Shown here in pieces: positions 6,373-14,030 of a DNA stretch of 16,573 nt (the first letter of the stretch is position 1; each line of letters starts with the position of its first letter). The notes under the pieces were generated by a model that did no database searches, was not told the DNA's origin, and was given only the letters and a program-made list of their open reading frames with translations. The DNA is from Chrysiogenia bacterium. Its GTDB lineage: Bacteria > JAGRBM01. The stretch covers positions 1 through 16,573 of the forward strand of contig JAGRBM010000081.1 of the NCBI GenBank assembly GCA_020434085.1. The letters run 5' to 3'. The position numbers were made by a program, and so were the translations under genes.

Positions 6373-7629
6373 ATGAGCGAGCAGCCACATGTCGTGATCA
6401 TCGGGGGCGGATTTGCCGGGCTCAACGCGGCGCGGGCGCTCTCGGGCGCGCCGGTGCGGGTGACGCTGCTCGACCGCCGCAATCATCACCTGTTCCAGCC
6501 GCTTCTCTACCAGGTCGCCACGGCGGGGCTCTCGGCCATCGACATTGCCGAACCCATCCGCCGCGTGCTGGGCCGGCAAAGGAACGCGCGCGTGCTGCTG
6601 GCCGATGTCGGTGGCATCGATCTGGCCGCGCGCAAGGTTCGCTGGGAGGGCGGCGAACTCGATTACGACTACCTGCTCGTCGCCGCCGGGGCTACCGATT
6701 TTTATTTCGGCCACGACCACTGGCGCGCAAACGCGCCGGGACTCAAGAGTATCCAGGATGCGCTCCGGATCCGCACGAGGATCCTGCAGGCCTTCGAGCG
6801 TGCCGAGCTCGAGGAGGATCCGGCCGAGCGCGAGCGACTGCTGACTTTCGTGGTGATCGGTGGCGGCCCCACCGGCGTGGAGCTCGCAGGGGCCATCTCC
6901 GAGCTGGCGCGGCTCACGCTGCAGCACGAGTTTCGCGGCTTCGATCCACGCAGCACGCGGATCATCCTGCTCGAAGGGGGAGCGCGCATTTTGCCCATGT
7001 TCCCCGAACAGCTTTCGGCGCGTGCTCTCTCGCAGCTCCAGGGGATGGGCGTCGAAGTGCGAGCCGGGGCGATGGTGACGGACATCGATGCGGGCGGCGC
7101 GCGCATCGGCGAGGAGAAGATTCACGCGCGCACCGTGCTCTGGGCCGCGGGAGTCGCCCCCTCGCCCCTGGCGAGGTTGCTGGAGACGCCGCTCTCGGCG
7201 CGCGGACTGGTGGTGGTGGAGAGTGACCTCTCACTGCCCGCTCACCCGGAGGTCTTCGTCGCGGGAGATCTGGCCTACGTCGAGAGCGCAGGCGAAGCCG
7301 TTCCCGCGCTGGCACCCGCCGCCATTCAGGAGGGCCGCCACGCGGCAGCCAATATCCTGCGCCGGACCCGGGGCGAGCCCACGCGGGAGTTCCACTATCT
7401 GGACAAGGGAATGATGGCCACCGTCGGCCGGAAGGCGGCGGTGGCGAGTTTTGCCGGCATACAACTCTACGGCCTGTTTGCCTGGCTGATGTGGCTGGTG
7501 GTCCACATCTTTTTCCTGATCGGTTTTCGAAACCGGTTTGTGGTGATGTTCGAGTGGATCGGCGCCTATTTCACCTACCGTCGCAGCGCGCGGCTGCTCA
7601 TCGAACGCGAGCCCGACGGCGAAGGCTGA
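6373..7629 (+). CDS. ndh: Type II NADH dehydrogenase (NDH-2), 418 aa
   Basis: NDH-2 oxidises NADH and passes electrons to the quinone pool without pumping protons; it is a single-subunit FAD protein bound to the inner face of the cytoplasmic membrane. The protein has an FAD-binding Rossmann motif VVIIGGGFAGLNAA at residues 7-20 and an NAD-binding motif VIGGGPTGVELAG at 161-173. The second FAD contact FVAGD sits at 295-299, and the quinone-site block AIQEGRHAA at 317-325. The C-terminus (about 365-385, then an aromatic/basic stretch to 410) is the usual hydrophobic membrane anchor followed by an amphipathic helix. Length is within the normal 400-440 range. It stops two bases from the converging stress-protein gene. 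An AT-rich patch near 6227-6252 may belong to its promoter, but I cannot place a clear -35/-10 pair. Related pyridine nucleotide-disulfide oxidoreductases are a less likely reading because of the C-terminal anchor. Confidence 0.93.
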   Translation: MSEQPHVVIIGGGFAGLNAARALSGAPVRVTLLDRRNHHLFQPLLYQVATAGLSAIDIAEPIRRVLGRQRNARVLLADVGGIDLAARKVRWEGGELDYDYLLVAAGATDFYFGHDHWRANAPGLKSIQDALRIRTRILQAFERAELEEDPAERERLLTFVVIGGGPTGVELAGAISELARLTLQHEFRGFDPRSTRIILLEGGARILPMFPEQLSARALSQLQGMGVEVRAGAMVTDIDAGGARIGEEKIHARTVLWAAGVAPSPLARLLETPLSARGLVVVESDLSLPAHPEVFVAGDLAYVESAGEAVPALAPAAIQEGRHAAANILRRTRGEPTREFHYLDKGMMATVGRKAAVASFAGIQLYGLFAWLMWLVVHIFFLIGFRNRFVVMFEWIGAYFTYRRSARLLIEREPDGEG

Positions 7630-7631
7630 GC

Positions 7632-8084
7632 CTAGTCCTCGCTGCTTTCCTTCGACGGTACGACCATGACCGGGCAGGGGGCGTGACGCACCAGGCGCTC
7701 GGCGACCGAGCCCATGAGGACGTGGCCGATGCCGGTGCGGCCGTGGGTGGCGGTGACGATCAGGTCGATGTTGTTGCGCTTGGCAAAGCGCGCGATTTCC
7801 AGCGGGGGCGAGCCCGCGGCGACGAGGCCATCGACTTTTACGTCCTTGCCGTATTCGTCGACCAGCTTGCGGATGAGCTCGCGGGCGTTTTCTTCCAGGC
7901 GCTCGACCATCTCGCCCTGGGGCAGCACGCCGGCCAGTGCAAGCGGCGCTGCGGCGGCGGGCTCGACGATGTGGAGCAGGTGCACCTCCGCACCGAACTG
8001 GCGGGCCATGGCGATGCCTGCGTCGATGGCGCGCTTGCTGCACGCGGAGAAATCGATGGGGATGAGAATCTGTTTGAACTCCAT
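7632..8084 (-). CDS. Universal stress protein, UspA family (150 aa)
   Basis: UspA-family proteins are small cytoplasmic alpha/beta proteins, often ATP-binding dimers, linked to survival under stress and energy limitation. The start is the ATG giving MEFKQILIPIDFSACSKRAI, the canonical first strand and helix with the conserved Asp of the nucleotide site. The C-terminal block VTATHGRTGIGHVLMGSVAE followed by PCPVMVV fits the ATP-binding pattern (G/A)-x2-G-x9-G-S, with Ala in the first position as in many ATP-binding members. Length is typical for a single-domain member. The frame stays open far upstream, to about 8774, but that extension lies antisense to the YaeQ-like gene and is a shadow. Co-location with ndh, which ends two bases away, is common in scattered genomes but does not prove joint regulation. 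Confidence 0.92.
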   Translation of the reverse strand: MEFKQILIPIDFSACSKRAIDAGIAMARQFGAEVHLLHIVEPAAAAPLALAGVLPQGEMVERLEENARELIRKLVDEYGKDVKVDGLVAAGSPPLEIARFAKRNNIDLIVTATHGRTGIGHVLMGSVAERLVRHAPCPVMVVPSKESSED

Positions 8085-8138
8085 CACGGGACCCGCCTTG
8101 GAAACCGGGCTCGGCTGCTTGTTGTGCCGGCGCCCTTC

Positions 8139-8167
8139 ATGGAACCCGATTCCGCGGCGCGGGTCAA
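8139..8167 (-). promoter_or_regulatory. Possible sigma-70 promoter for the universal stress protein gene
   Basis: On the minus strand TTGACC (8167-8162) is followed after 17 bases by TTCCAT (8144-8139). The -35 matches 5/6 and the -10 only 3/6 of consensus. It would give a leader of roughly 48 bases. Confidence 0.3.
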
Positions 8168-8225
8168 TGACCGTCGTCATGGCGTCTGCTGGCGCGGGCC
8201 GGCACGCGCGGCTAGGCTTGGCCCC

Positions 8226-8807
8226 GTGGCATCGAGCGCAACTTTCACATTCCAGGTCGAACTCCAGCACAACTACCAGCCGAAGATGCAGGGGAAGATC
8301 GTCATCGGGCAGATCGAGTACGAGACGCTCGAACACGTCGTGCTCAAATTTCTGGGCTGGTGCGTCTTCTATCACGAGCGCCTTGCCATCGAGAAGAAGA
8401 TCGACGATCTCTTCGAGCCCGACCTCGTCCTGCAGGGCTACGACGGGACGGTCCATCTGTGGGTCGAGTGCGGAAAGGTTTCCATCCACAAGCTCAACAA
8501 GCTCACCAAGCGCTACCCGGGCTCGCGGATCTACGTGCTGCTGGCCTCCGAGCGCGACGCCCGCCAGATGGCTGAGCAGATTCGCAAAAAAGTGGACAAG
8601 CCGGCGGCCATCCGGCTGGTGGCCTTTACCGAGGACGTGGTCGGCACGTTCCTGCCCACGCTGATGAACAAGAACGAAGTGTGGTGCAATCTTTCCTGGC
8701 CCGAGAACATCGAGGACGCCGTGGCGGCCGACGTAATGGAAATGGAAATGACGATGAACGGCTCGTGGATTCACTGCCCGCTCAGCGTGACGAAAATGGT
8801 TGGCTAG
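8226..8807 (+). CDS. YaeQ-like protein, PD-(D/E)XK nuclease fold (193 aa)
   Basis: The sequence resembles the YaeQ family, whose members adopt a PD-(D/E)XK nuclease-like fold; their cellular role is not well established. Support comes from an N-terminal strand pair, a helical block ETLEHVVLKFLGWCVFYHERL (residues 34-52), and EPDL (64-67) followed by LWVECGK (78-84), at the spacing where YaeQ proteins have an acidic residue and then W-I-E-x-G. A basic helix (88-96) and a strand IYVLL come next. The C-terminus (EMTMNGSWIHCPLS) is like the family's final beta hairpin. GTG at 8226 is taken as start because it is the only initiation codon giving a family-like length; the frame runs further upstream without similarity. 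The ribosome site is poor. It is divergent from the stress-protein gene, and its stop shares a CTAG palindrome with the converging gene. Confidence 0.68.
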   Translation: MASSATFTFQVELQHNYQPKMQGKIVIGQIEYETLEHVVLKFLGWCVFYHERLAIEKKIDDLFEPDLVLQGYDGTVHLWVECGKVSIHKLNKLTKRYPGSRIYVLLASERDARQMAEQIRKKVDKPAAIRLVAFTEDVVGTFLPTLMNKNEVWCNLSWPENIEDAVAADVMEMEMTMNGSWIHCPLSVTKMVG

Positions 8808-9466
8808 TCGAGGGAGTCGGGGGACTTCTGCTTGGCTTTGACCGGGCGCCAGAAGACCGAGCGGGCGAGAATGGCCATGGACTCGACGAGCTCGGCGTCG
8901 CTCTCACCGTCTTCCACATTGCCGGTCAGGCCCATGGTGTTGGTCACGCTCCACGAGATGCCCAGCTCGCGCGAGCTGTCCTTCATGAAGCCCACAACCC
9001 GTTCGATGTCGCGGTAGACACGCCGGTCGGCGCCGATTCCCAGGGCCTTGGGGATGGTGAAGAGCCGGCAGAAGCCGATGATCTCGTTGTCGCGGGTGGC
9101 GAGCTGGATGGAGCTTTCGAACCAGCGGTGACCATCATTCCAGCGCTCAAGGATCTTGCTGAGTTCCTTGCGCTCCTTTTGATTGGTGACCGGGTCGGTA
9201 ACGCCCGCTTCGGGCCGTTGCGTCTTCCCATTGATGATGAGGATGTTGCTGACTTCCTCGCTCTGGGAGAGCTTTTCCCAGTAGGGCTTGGTGCGCCCCA
9301 GGGCGGAGAAGATCATGAGCTTGGTCATGGCCAGCGGGCCGAGGACGGGCAGGAGGATGACATTGATCCAGCCGGTGCGGGTGAGAAGCTTGACTGCGAC
9401 GAACGCCACCACCGAGATCGCCAGAATCTGACCCCAGGGAAGCTCGTTCGTGTCAAGTGCGGTCAT
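8804..9466 (-). CDS. Small membrane protein of unknown function (220 aa), last gene of the GTPase operon
   Basis: I do not recognise this protein. Two hydrophobic segments (about residues 11-28 and 33-55) lie at the N-terminus, followed by a soluble domain of about 160 residues. That domain has a basic/acidic helix (KERKELSKILERW, 98-109) and an FESS/DIERVVGFMKDSS-type helical region. The ATG overlaps the TGA of the MglA-like gene (ATGA, 9463-9466), so translation is probably coupled and the product made with the GTPase. Its TAG stop lies in the same CTAG as the stop of the convergent YaeQ-like gene. The soluble portion is likely cytoplasmic if both segments span the membrane as a hairpin, which would let it meet the GTPase; that topology is inference. 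Confidence 0.82.
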   Translation of the reverse strand: MTALDTNELPWGQILAISVVAFVAVKLLTRTGWINVILLPVLGPLAMTKLMIFSALGRTKPYWEKLSQSEEVSNILIINGKTQRPEAGVTDPVTNQKERKELSKILERWNDGHRWFESSIQLATRDNEIIGFCRLFTIPKALGIGADRRVYRDIERVVGFMKDSSRELGISWSVTNTMGLTGNVEDGESDAELVESMAILARSVFWRPVKAKQKSPDSLD

Positions 9467-10587
9467 TTCGGGGTGTAGGCTCCTCCGAGGGTGAGCTGAA
9501 GAGGTGCCAAGTAGAGCTGACCCGTTTCGGGATCACGCAACTGCACTTCGAGGATGACTTCAAGCTCTCCCCTCCTTTCTACCGCATTGAGGGCCACCAT
9601 CTCCAGCCTTTTCGGGGCTTCATCGGTTTCGCCTGCTTCGTGCGCGGGCGCCTCGGCGGCCGGAGCCTCTCCAAACGAGTCCGAGACGTCGATTTCGACC
9701 TCGAAACTCTCTTCGTCGGACTGGGCCGGGGCGGCCTCCTGTTCGGTCGAAGGGGCAGGGATTGAAGTCGGGTCGGGCCCAAGGCCGGCCAGCGCGTCTT
9801 CCTCTTCGTCGTCGTTGATCGAGGATTCGAGCGAAGGCGCCGGTTCCATTGGGGGCAGCGGGTCAAGGGGCTCGTCGATGGTCGTCTCGTCATCGACCGG
9901 CACCGGAGCCGACGCCGGCGAAGCGGGCGGCGGCATCGGGGGCGCCGCCACCGATGCGCTCGACCTGGGACCGGTGAACATGGGCTGGTTGCCGCCGGGG
10001 ATGGCGCCTGCGCTCAGCTCCCGCATGACCATTTTGGTGATCATGGTCAGCGTCTGCAGCACGCCCTGCCCCCGGGAGGCCACGGCCTCGATCGTGGGCA
10101 GGCCCAATGTGTTCACCGCGCGGTTGAGCTCTTCGAGCGTCATCGCGCCCTCGCGATCGCGCTTGTTGTACTGGATGAGGATCGGGATCTTCTTGGGATC
10201 GCGGCCGTGAACCTTGAGGTTCTCGATCAGGTTCTTGAAGGACTCGATGTTCTCGTTGAGATATTTCGCCTCGGAGTCGGCGACAAACACGATGCCGTCC
10301 GCGTTCTTGAGCACCAGCTTGCGCGTGGAGTTGTAGAAGATCTGGCCGGGTACCGTGTAGAGGTGGAAGCGTGTGCGCAAGCCGCGAACCTCGCCCAGAT
10401 CCACCGGCAGGAAGTCGAAGAACAGGGTGCGGTCCTGCTCGGTCGAGAGCGTCATCAGCTCGCCCTTGTGCTCGTGCTTGAGCTTGGCATGGACGTACTG
10501 GATGTTCGTCGTCTTGCCCGAGCGCCCCGGGCCGTAATAGACGATCTTTGCGTTGATCTCTTTTGCTGCTGCGTTGATTTGTGCCAT
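9463..10587 (-). CDS. MglA-like Ras-superfamily GTPase with acidic C-terminal extension (374 aa)
   Basis: MglA-type GTPases are bacterial Ras-like switches that set cell polarity and motility in myxobacteria. The G domain (residues 1 to about 196) is complete. The P-loop is GPGRSGKTT at 19-27, the switch Thr is at 54 in DRTLFFDFLP, and the G3 block is TVPGQ with Gln82, the residue equivalent to the catalytic Gln of MglA. NKRD is at 141-144 and SRGQG at 171-175. Classical MglA is about 195 residues. This one carries about 125 residues of acidic/Pro-rich low-complexity sequence, then an ordered 50-residue end (KRLEMVALNAVERR..., beta-rich, with PETGQLYL). It lies 11 bases after the helical-repeat gene and overlaps the membrane-protein gene after it. 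No MglB (roadblock) gene is adjacent. It is probably an MglA paralog for a non-gliding or envelope role rather than canonical MglA. Confidence 0.9.
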   Translation of the reverse strand: MAQINAAAKEINAKIVYYGPGRSGKTTNIQYVHAKLKHEHKGELMTLSTEQDRTLFFDFLPVDLGEVRGLRTRFHLYTVPGQIFYNSTRKLVLKNADGIVFVADSEAKYLNENIESFKNLIENLKVHGRDPKKIPILIQYNKRDREGAMTLEELNRAVNTLGLPTIEAVASRGQGVLQTLTMITKMVMRELSAGAIPGGNQPMFTGPRSSASVAAPPMPPPASPASAPVPVDDETTIDEPLDPLPPMEPAPSLESSINDDEEEDALAGLGPDPTSIPAPSTEQEAAPAQSDEESFEVEIDVSDSFGEAPAAEAPAHEAGETDEAPKRLEMVALNAVERRGELEVILEVQLRDPETGQLYLAPLQLTLGGAYTPK

Positions 10588-10598
10588 GGCTGCCGGGG

Positions 10599-11711
10599 CT
10601 ACTTCTTCTCTTTTTTGCGCCGCTCTATCTCTTCACGGGTGGTGATGATGCGCTTGGCAGCCGTTCGCACGGCATTGGAGACGTTCTTGTTCTTCGAGAG
10701 CTCTTTCTGGTCCTTGGGATTGAGGAAGTTGAGCATCTTCATCGCGACATCGGGCGGCGAAGAAGGGTTCTCTGCGAGATGCTTCTTGATGGCGTAGTCC
10801 TTGATCCACTTCTTTGTCGATGCGATCTGGCGAAGGACCTGCTTGTCCACGTTGCGATTCTTGACGAAATCCTCGATCTCCGGGTCCTGGAGCTTCGGGC
10901 TCTTGAGCACCGCCATGCAGACCACGCGGTTGGAATCGAGGATCAGGTAGGCGCGCGCGGCCTTGTTGCCCAGCGCGGCCAGCTTGACCTTCTCGGAGGT
11001 CTTCATGCCTCCGATCATCGCCTGCAGGTTCTGTGACTTCTTGTGGTCTTCTTCCTCGGGGAAATCGTTGATGAGCTCATCGGGGAAGTCGTCTTCGTCT
11101 TCGAAGTCGCCGGCCTCGGCCATGCCGATGTCATCGGCTTCGATGAGCTCCATCGATTCGTCGATTTCGATTTCCTCATCGATCTCGACATCTTCGGCTG
11201 CAGCAGGGGCTTCTGTCTGCATCCCCAGGAAGTTGGTGCGGAACTCGATCACGCGGGCGCGCAGATCGGCTTCCAGCCTGGGGTTGGTGAGCAGCGCGCT
11301 GGTGATTTCCGGCGCGTCGAGCATGCGGCGCTGGTTCTCAATGATTGCGGCCTGGACGTGGCGGCCCCCCTGGGCGGCAATGCCCATCAGGGTTTCAACC
11401 GACGTAGCCGGATGGCGCGCAATGGCCTCACGGGTGTCGTCGTCGGTGCGAACCTCCGCGTAAAAGGCCAGGATTGCCTCGTCGGAGAGCTTTTGAAGCG
11501 CAGGCCTTACAAGATTGCCCGGGAGGTCGGCGATCGACTTGCGGGCGGTGCTGGAGACATCCTCTTCCGGGGCCTGGGCAAGGAAATAGTACACCAGCAC
11601 CATCTGGTCCGGCGGAAGCGGAACGAGCCCGCGCGCGGCCATCAGCCGTTTTGGCGCGGGCACGCTCTCGGAGACAAATTTTTCCAGTTCGGCAGGGACG
11701 TTCATGGCCAT
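10599..11711 (-). CDS. Helical-repeat protein with acidic linker (370 aa), GTPase operon
   Basis: The product is a soluble all-helical protein. It has an N-terminal domain (about 1-165) of short helices resembling HEAT/LRV-like repeats, and a strongly acidic linker (about 168-225, runs of E/D with motifs such as EDEDDFPDEL). A basic C-terminal helical domain (about 226-370) ends in a Lys/Arg/Glu-rich tail. The C-domain pattern (KVKLAALGNKAARAYLILDSNRVV..AVLKSPKL, then K-N-x-NV blocks) is one I associate with conserved hypothetical proteins found beside MglA-type GTPases in deltaproteobacteria. Such repeat proteins commonly act as scaffolds; no enzyme motif is visible. ATGs at 11711 and 11705 are both possible starts; neither has a strong ribosome site. 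It lies 79 bp after the SPOR gene and 11 bp before the GTPase gene in the same direction. Confidence 0.82.
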   Translation of the reverse strand: MAMNVPAELEKFVSESVPAPKRLMAARGLVPLPPDQMVLVYYFLAQAPEEDVSSTARKSIADLPGNLVRPALQKLSDEAILAFYAEVRTDDDTREAIARHPATSVETLMGIAAQGGRHVQAAIIENQRRMLDAPEITSALLTNPRLEADLRARVIEFRTNFLGMQTEAPAAAEDVEIDEEIEIDESMELIEADDIGMAEAGDFEDEDDFPDELINDFPEEEDHKKSQNLQAMIGGMKTSEKVKLAALGNKAARAYLILDSNRVVCMAVLKSPKLQDPEIEDFVKNRNVDKQVLRQIASTKKWIKDYAIKKHLAENPSSPPDVAMKMLNFLNPKDQKELSKNKNVSNAVRTAAKRIITTREEIERRKKEKK

Positions 11712-11790
11712 CAGTGCCGCTAGTCTAGACGCTCAGGCGTCTGAATTGGAGAGGGGGAGAAAACCCCGATAAACCCTGTTCTGGCAGGCC

Positions 11791-12915
11791 TCAGCGGCCC
11801 GCGGCGACGTCTACTTCCACACCCGATTCGAGAATGCTTACCAGCGGCTTCTCCACCGCGGCGGCATTGTCATAGGTGCCCGCCCAGACCGTCCAGTTGG
11901 GCAGTTCCACGCGGGCATCGGTGAGTTCACCGATGAAACCGCTGTCGGAATTGGCCAGCCGGTCGGCATACTCGCGCCCCTTGGACTCGGTAAAGAACGA
12001 GCCCGCGTAGACCGCGTAGTTGCCCGGTCCGGACTTGATGATAAAGGCATCGAAGCCCGCGCGAATCAGCTTGCGATAAACGCTCTTGGCGCTGCTGGAA
12101 CTGTCGTAATTGCCCACGTGCAGGCGGTGCATCTTCACGCTCGAGCGCGTCTCACGCACGATGGGCTTGAGCCCCGCCTTGCGGACGCGCTCCTTGGCCG
12201 CTTCCATGTTCTTGGGAACGACAAAGGTGCCTACATACAGGGAAAGCGGCGCCGAGAGGCTGCCGAGCTTGGTTCGGCCGTCGTCGGAGAGGCCGCCGCT
12301 GGCCGTGTCGTAGAGCTTGCTGCCCGCGAAGTGCTTGGTCGTCGGTGACTGGTCGAGATCGCCCAGACGCTCGACCTTGAGGTCCGGCGCCGGCGGCGGG
12401 GTCGAGGGAATGGCCGCGGGCTCATCGGGCATGATGTCTTCGGCGCTGATCATGGGCTCGGGCTCGGGGGCCTCGTCGCCGCCGAGGATGAACATGGCAC
12501 CCACGCCGAGCAGCAGCAGCACTGCAATGGCGGCGCCTGCAATGATGATGACTTTCTTCTTGTCGCCGCCGCGCCGCTCGACCTGATCGGTAATCGGCAG
12601 GTCTTCGACCTGGGGCGGCATCTGCGAGGGGTCCTGACCGAGGGTCGATGCGAAATCGTCGACGCCGCCGGCATCGTCCATGGGCGGCGGGAATCCGCCG
12701 CCACCGGGCGATTCAAGCGGATCGGAAGCGGCGAAGGGCGCGTCCGAGGTGACGGCGTTGAAATCGTCCTCGTCGTCTACCGGAATGGGCAACGGATTGG
12801 GACCCGCGTCCTGGGATGCGAGGTCCGATGCCGGAGTGGGCTTGGCGAAATCGTCATCCGTGGGCGGCTGAAAGAAATCGTCCAGCGATGCTTCTTCAAA
12901 TGGTTCGTCGGCCAT
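11791..12915 (-). CDS. Membrane-anchored protein with two C-terminal SPOR-type domains (374 aa)
   Basis: SPOR domains bind glycan strands lacking stem peptides and so localise proteins to septa or remodelled peptidoglycan. Residues 1-117 are an acidic, Pro-rich, probably disordered cytoplasmic tail with repeated DDF motifs (LDDFF, DDDFA, EDDFN, VDDFA). After KKK comes a single membrane helix (about 122-144), and a Pro/Glu-rich periplasmic linker follows to about 225. Two consecutive SPOR-like units end the protein: LYVGTF...LHVGNY...AGFDAFII (226-293) and YAVYAGSF...WTVWAGTY...LESG (300-365). ATG 12915 is chosen over an upstream in-frame GTG at 12993 because it has AAGG before it and begins a sequence matching the acidic tail. 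The gene is first in a same-strand run with the helical-repeat and GTPase genes and has a good promoter 155 bases upstream. Confidence 0.88.
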   Translation of the reverse strand: MADEPFEEASLDDFFQPPTDDDFAKPTPASDLASQDAGPNPLPIPVDDEDDFNAVTSDAPFAASDPLESPGGGGFPPPMDDAGGVDDFASTLGQDPSQMPPQVEDLPITDQVERRGGDKKKVIIIAGAAIAVLLLLGVGAMFILGGDEAPEPEPMISAEDIMPDEPAAIPSTPPPAPDLKVERLGDLDQSPTTKHFAGSKLYDTASGGLSDDGRTKLGSLSAPLSLYVGTFVVPKNMEAAKERVRKAGLKPIVRETRSSVKMHRLHVGNYDSSSSAKSVYRKLIRAGFDAFIIKSGPGNYAVYAGSFFTESKGREYADRLANSDSGFIGELTDARVELPNWTVWAGTYDNAAAVEKPLVSILESGVEVDVAAGR

Positions 12916-13069
12916 GTGCTTGCCTTGCGTAGCGGATGGGGCTGTGTCCCACCGGCCAATTTGGTTCAGCCTCACCTCGACCGGTCGCCCCACCAGCGCG
13001 CCCAGTCGTGCGAGTCAGGAGCGGCCTCAAAGGTCGGCCAATCTGACTGCCGGAAACTTCAACGATTTT

Positions 13070-13099
13070 AGAGTATTACGGGTCCGCGTTTCTTGTCAA
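13070..13099 (-). promoter_or_regulatory. Sigma-70-like promoter for the SPOR/helical-repeat/GTPase operon
   Basis: On the minus strand a perfect -35 TTGACA (13099-13094) is followed after 18 bases by TACTCT (13075-13070), within a locally AT-rich patch. It lies just outside the coaX stop codon and points to the SPOR gene, predicting a leader of about 148 bases. An overlapping TAATAC at 15-bp spacing is a poorer alternative -10. A CGACCGGTCG palindrome lies in the leader at 12978-12987. Confidence 0.62.
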
Positions 13100-13127
13100 G
13101 CGACAGGTGCCCGCGCCCCCGGCCCCT

Positions 13128-13904
13128 TTATTCGTCGTCGTCGTGGTTGAGCTCCCACAGAATCTTCAGGCCCTGCAGTGTGAGGAAGGGTTCGACCCGC
13201 TCGATGGTTTCGGAATCGGCCGCAATCAGGTTGGCCAGGCCGCCGGTGGCGATGACTGCCGGCTCGGTGCCTGCCTCGTCGATCATACTGCGCACCACGC
13301 CGTCAATGAGGCCCACGTAGCCGTAGTAGATGCCCGACTGCATAGCGGCCACGGTGTTGCGGCCGATGACCTGCGGCGGCTTGGCGATCTCCACGCGCGG
13401 GAGCTTGCTGGCCCGCTGAAAGAGGGCCTCCACGGAAATCTGGATGCCCGGGGCGATGATGCCGCCGAAATACTCGCCCTTGGGCGTGACGTAGTCGAAG
13501 GTCGTCGCCGTCCCCAGGTCCACCACGATGCAGGCGCGCTTTTCGGCCTGGAAGGCGGCCACGGCGTTCACGATGCGATCGGCGCCCACTTCGCGCGGGT
13601 TCTGGTAGAGAATGGGCAGGCCGGTCTTGATTCCCGGCTCGATGACCACGGGCTTGAAGTCAAAATAGCGCTCGCACATGCGGGTGACCGTGTGCAGCAG
13701 CGGCGGGACAACGCAGGAAATGATCGCGCCCTTGATGGCGCTCACGTCGATCTTGTTGAAGCTGAACATCTCACGGAGCAGGATGCCGGTCTCATCGGTG
13801 GTGCGCTTGGCATCGGTGGCGATGCGCCAGTGCCCGGCGAGCTCTTCTCCGTCATAGAGTCCGAAAACCGTGTGGGTATTGCCCACATCCACTACGAGCA
13901 GCAT
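13128..13904 (-). CDS. coaX: Type III pantothenate kinase (258 aa)
   Basis: CoaX phosphorylates pantothenate, the first step of coenzyme A synthesis. It belongs to the ASKHA fold, needs a monovalent cation, and is not feedback-inhibited by CoA as CoaA is. The family motifs are all present: DVGNT at residues 6-10 (phosphate 1 motif), GADR at 107-110 with the catalytic Asp109, DLGTATT at 129-135 (phosphate 2 motif) and GGIIAPG at 147-153. Length 258 matches the usual 250-265. The start ATG at 13904 has AGGA about nine bases upstream. It follows birA by 126 bp in the same direction, a pairing seen in many bacteria, so the two are probably co-transcribed. The C-terminus ends in an acidic HDDDE tail. 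Confidence 0.97.
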   Translation of the reverse strand: MLLVVDVGNTHTVFGLYDGEELAGHWRIATDAKRTTDETGILLREMFSFNKIDVSAIKGAIISCVVPPLLHTVTRMCERYFDFKPVVIEPGIKTGLPILYQNPREVGADRIVNAVAAFQAEKRACIVVDLGTATTFDYVTPKGEYFGGIIAPGIQISVEALFQRASKLPRVEIAKPPQVIGRNTVAAMQSGIYYGYVGLIDGVVRSMIDEAGTEPAVIATGGLANLIAADSETIERVEPFLTLQGLKILWELNHDDDE

Positions 13905-14030
13905 GGGAGTCTTCCTGTGAATGGGGTCGCCCTGGCCGCGCGGAACCGCGCGATTGGTGCCTTGGGCGCCGCGGGGGAAGATAGCGCCTTTGCCCCCGCT
14001 CTGGCGAGGGAAAAGACGGATTCGCGCGAA

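Noticed and set aside
7491-8225. Upstream extension of the YaeQ-like frame
   Set aside because: It overlaps the end of ndh and the antisense of the stress gene, with shadow-like composition.
11727-11742. Hairpin AGACGC-TCAG-GCGTCT between the SPOR and helical-repeat genes as a terminator
   Set aside because: The six-base stem has no T-run on the minus strand, so it is not evidence for splitting the operon.
13937-13952. Palindrome CGCGCGG-AA-CCGCGCG between birA and coaX
   Set aside because: It is a short G/C-only palindrome with a two-base loop and no T-run, expected by chance at this GC content.
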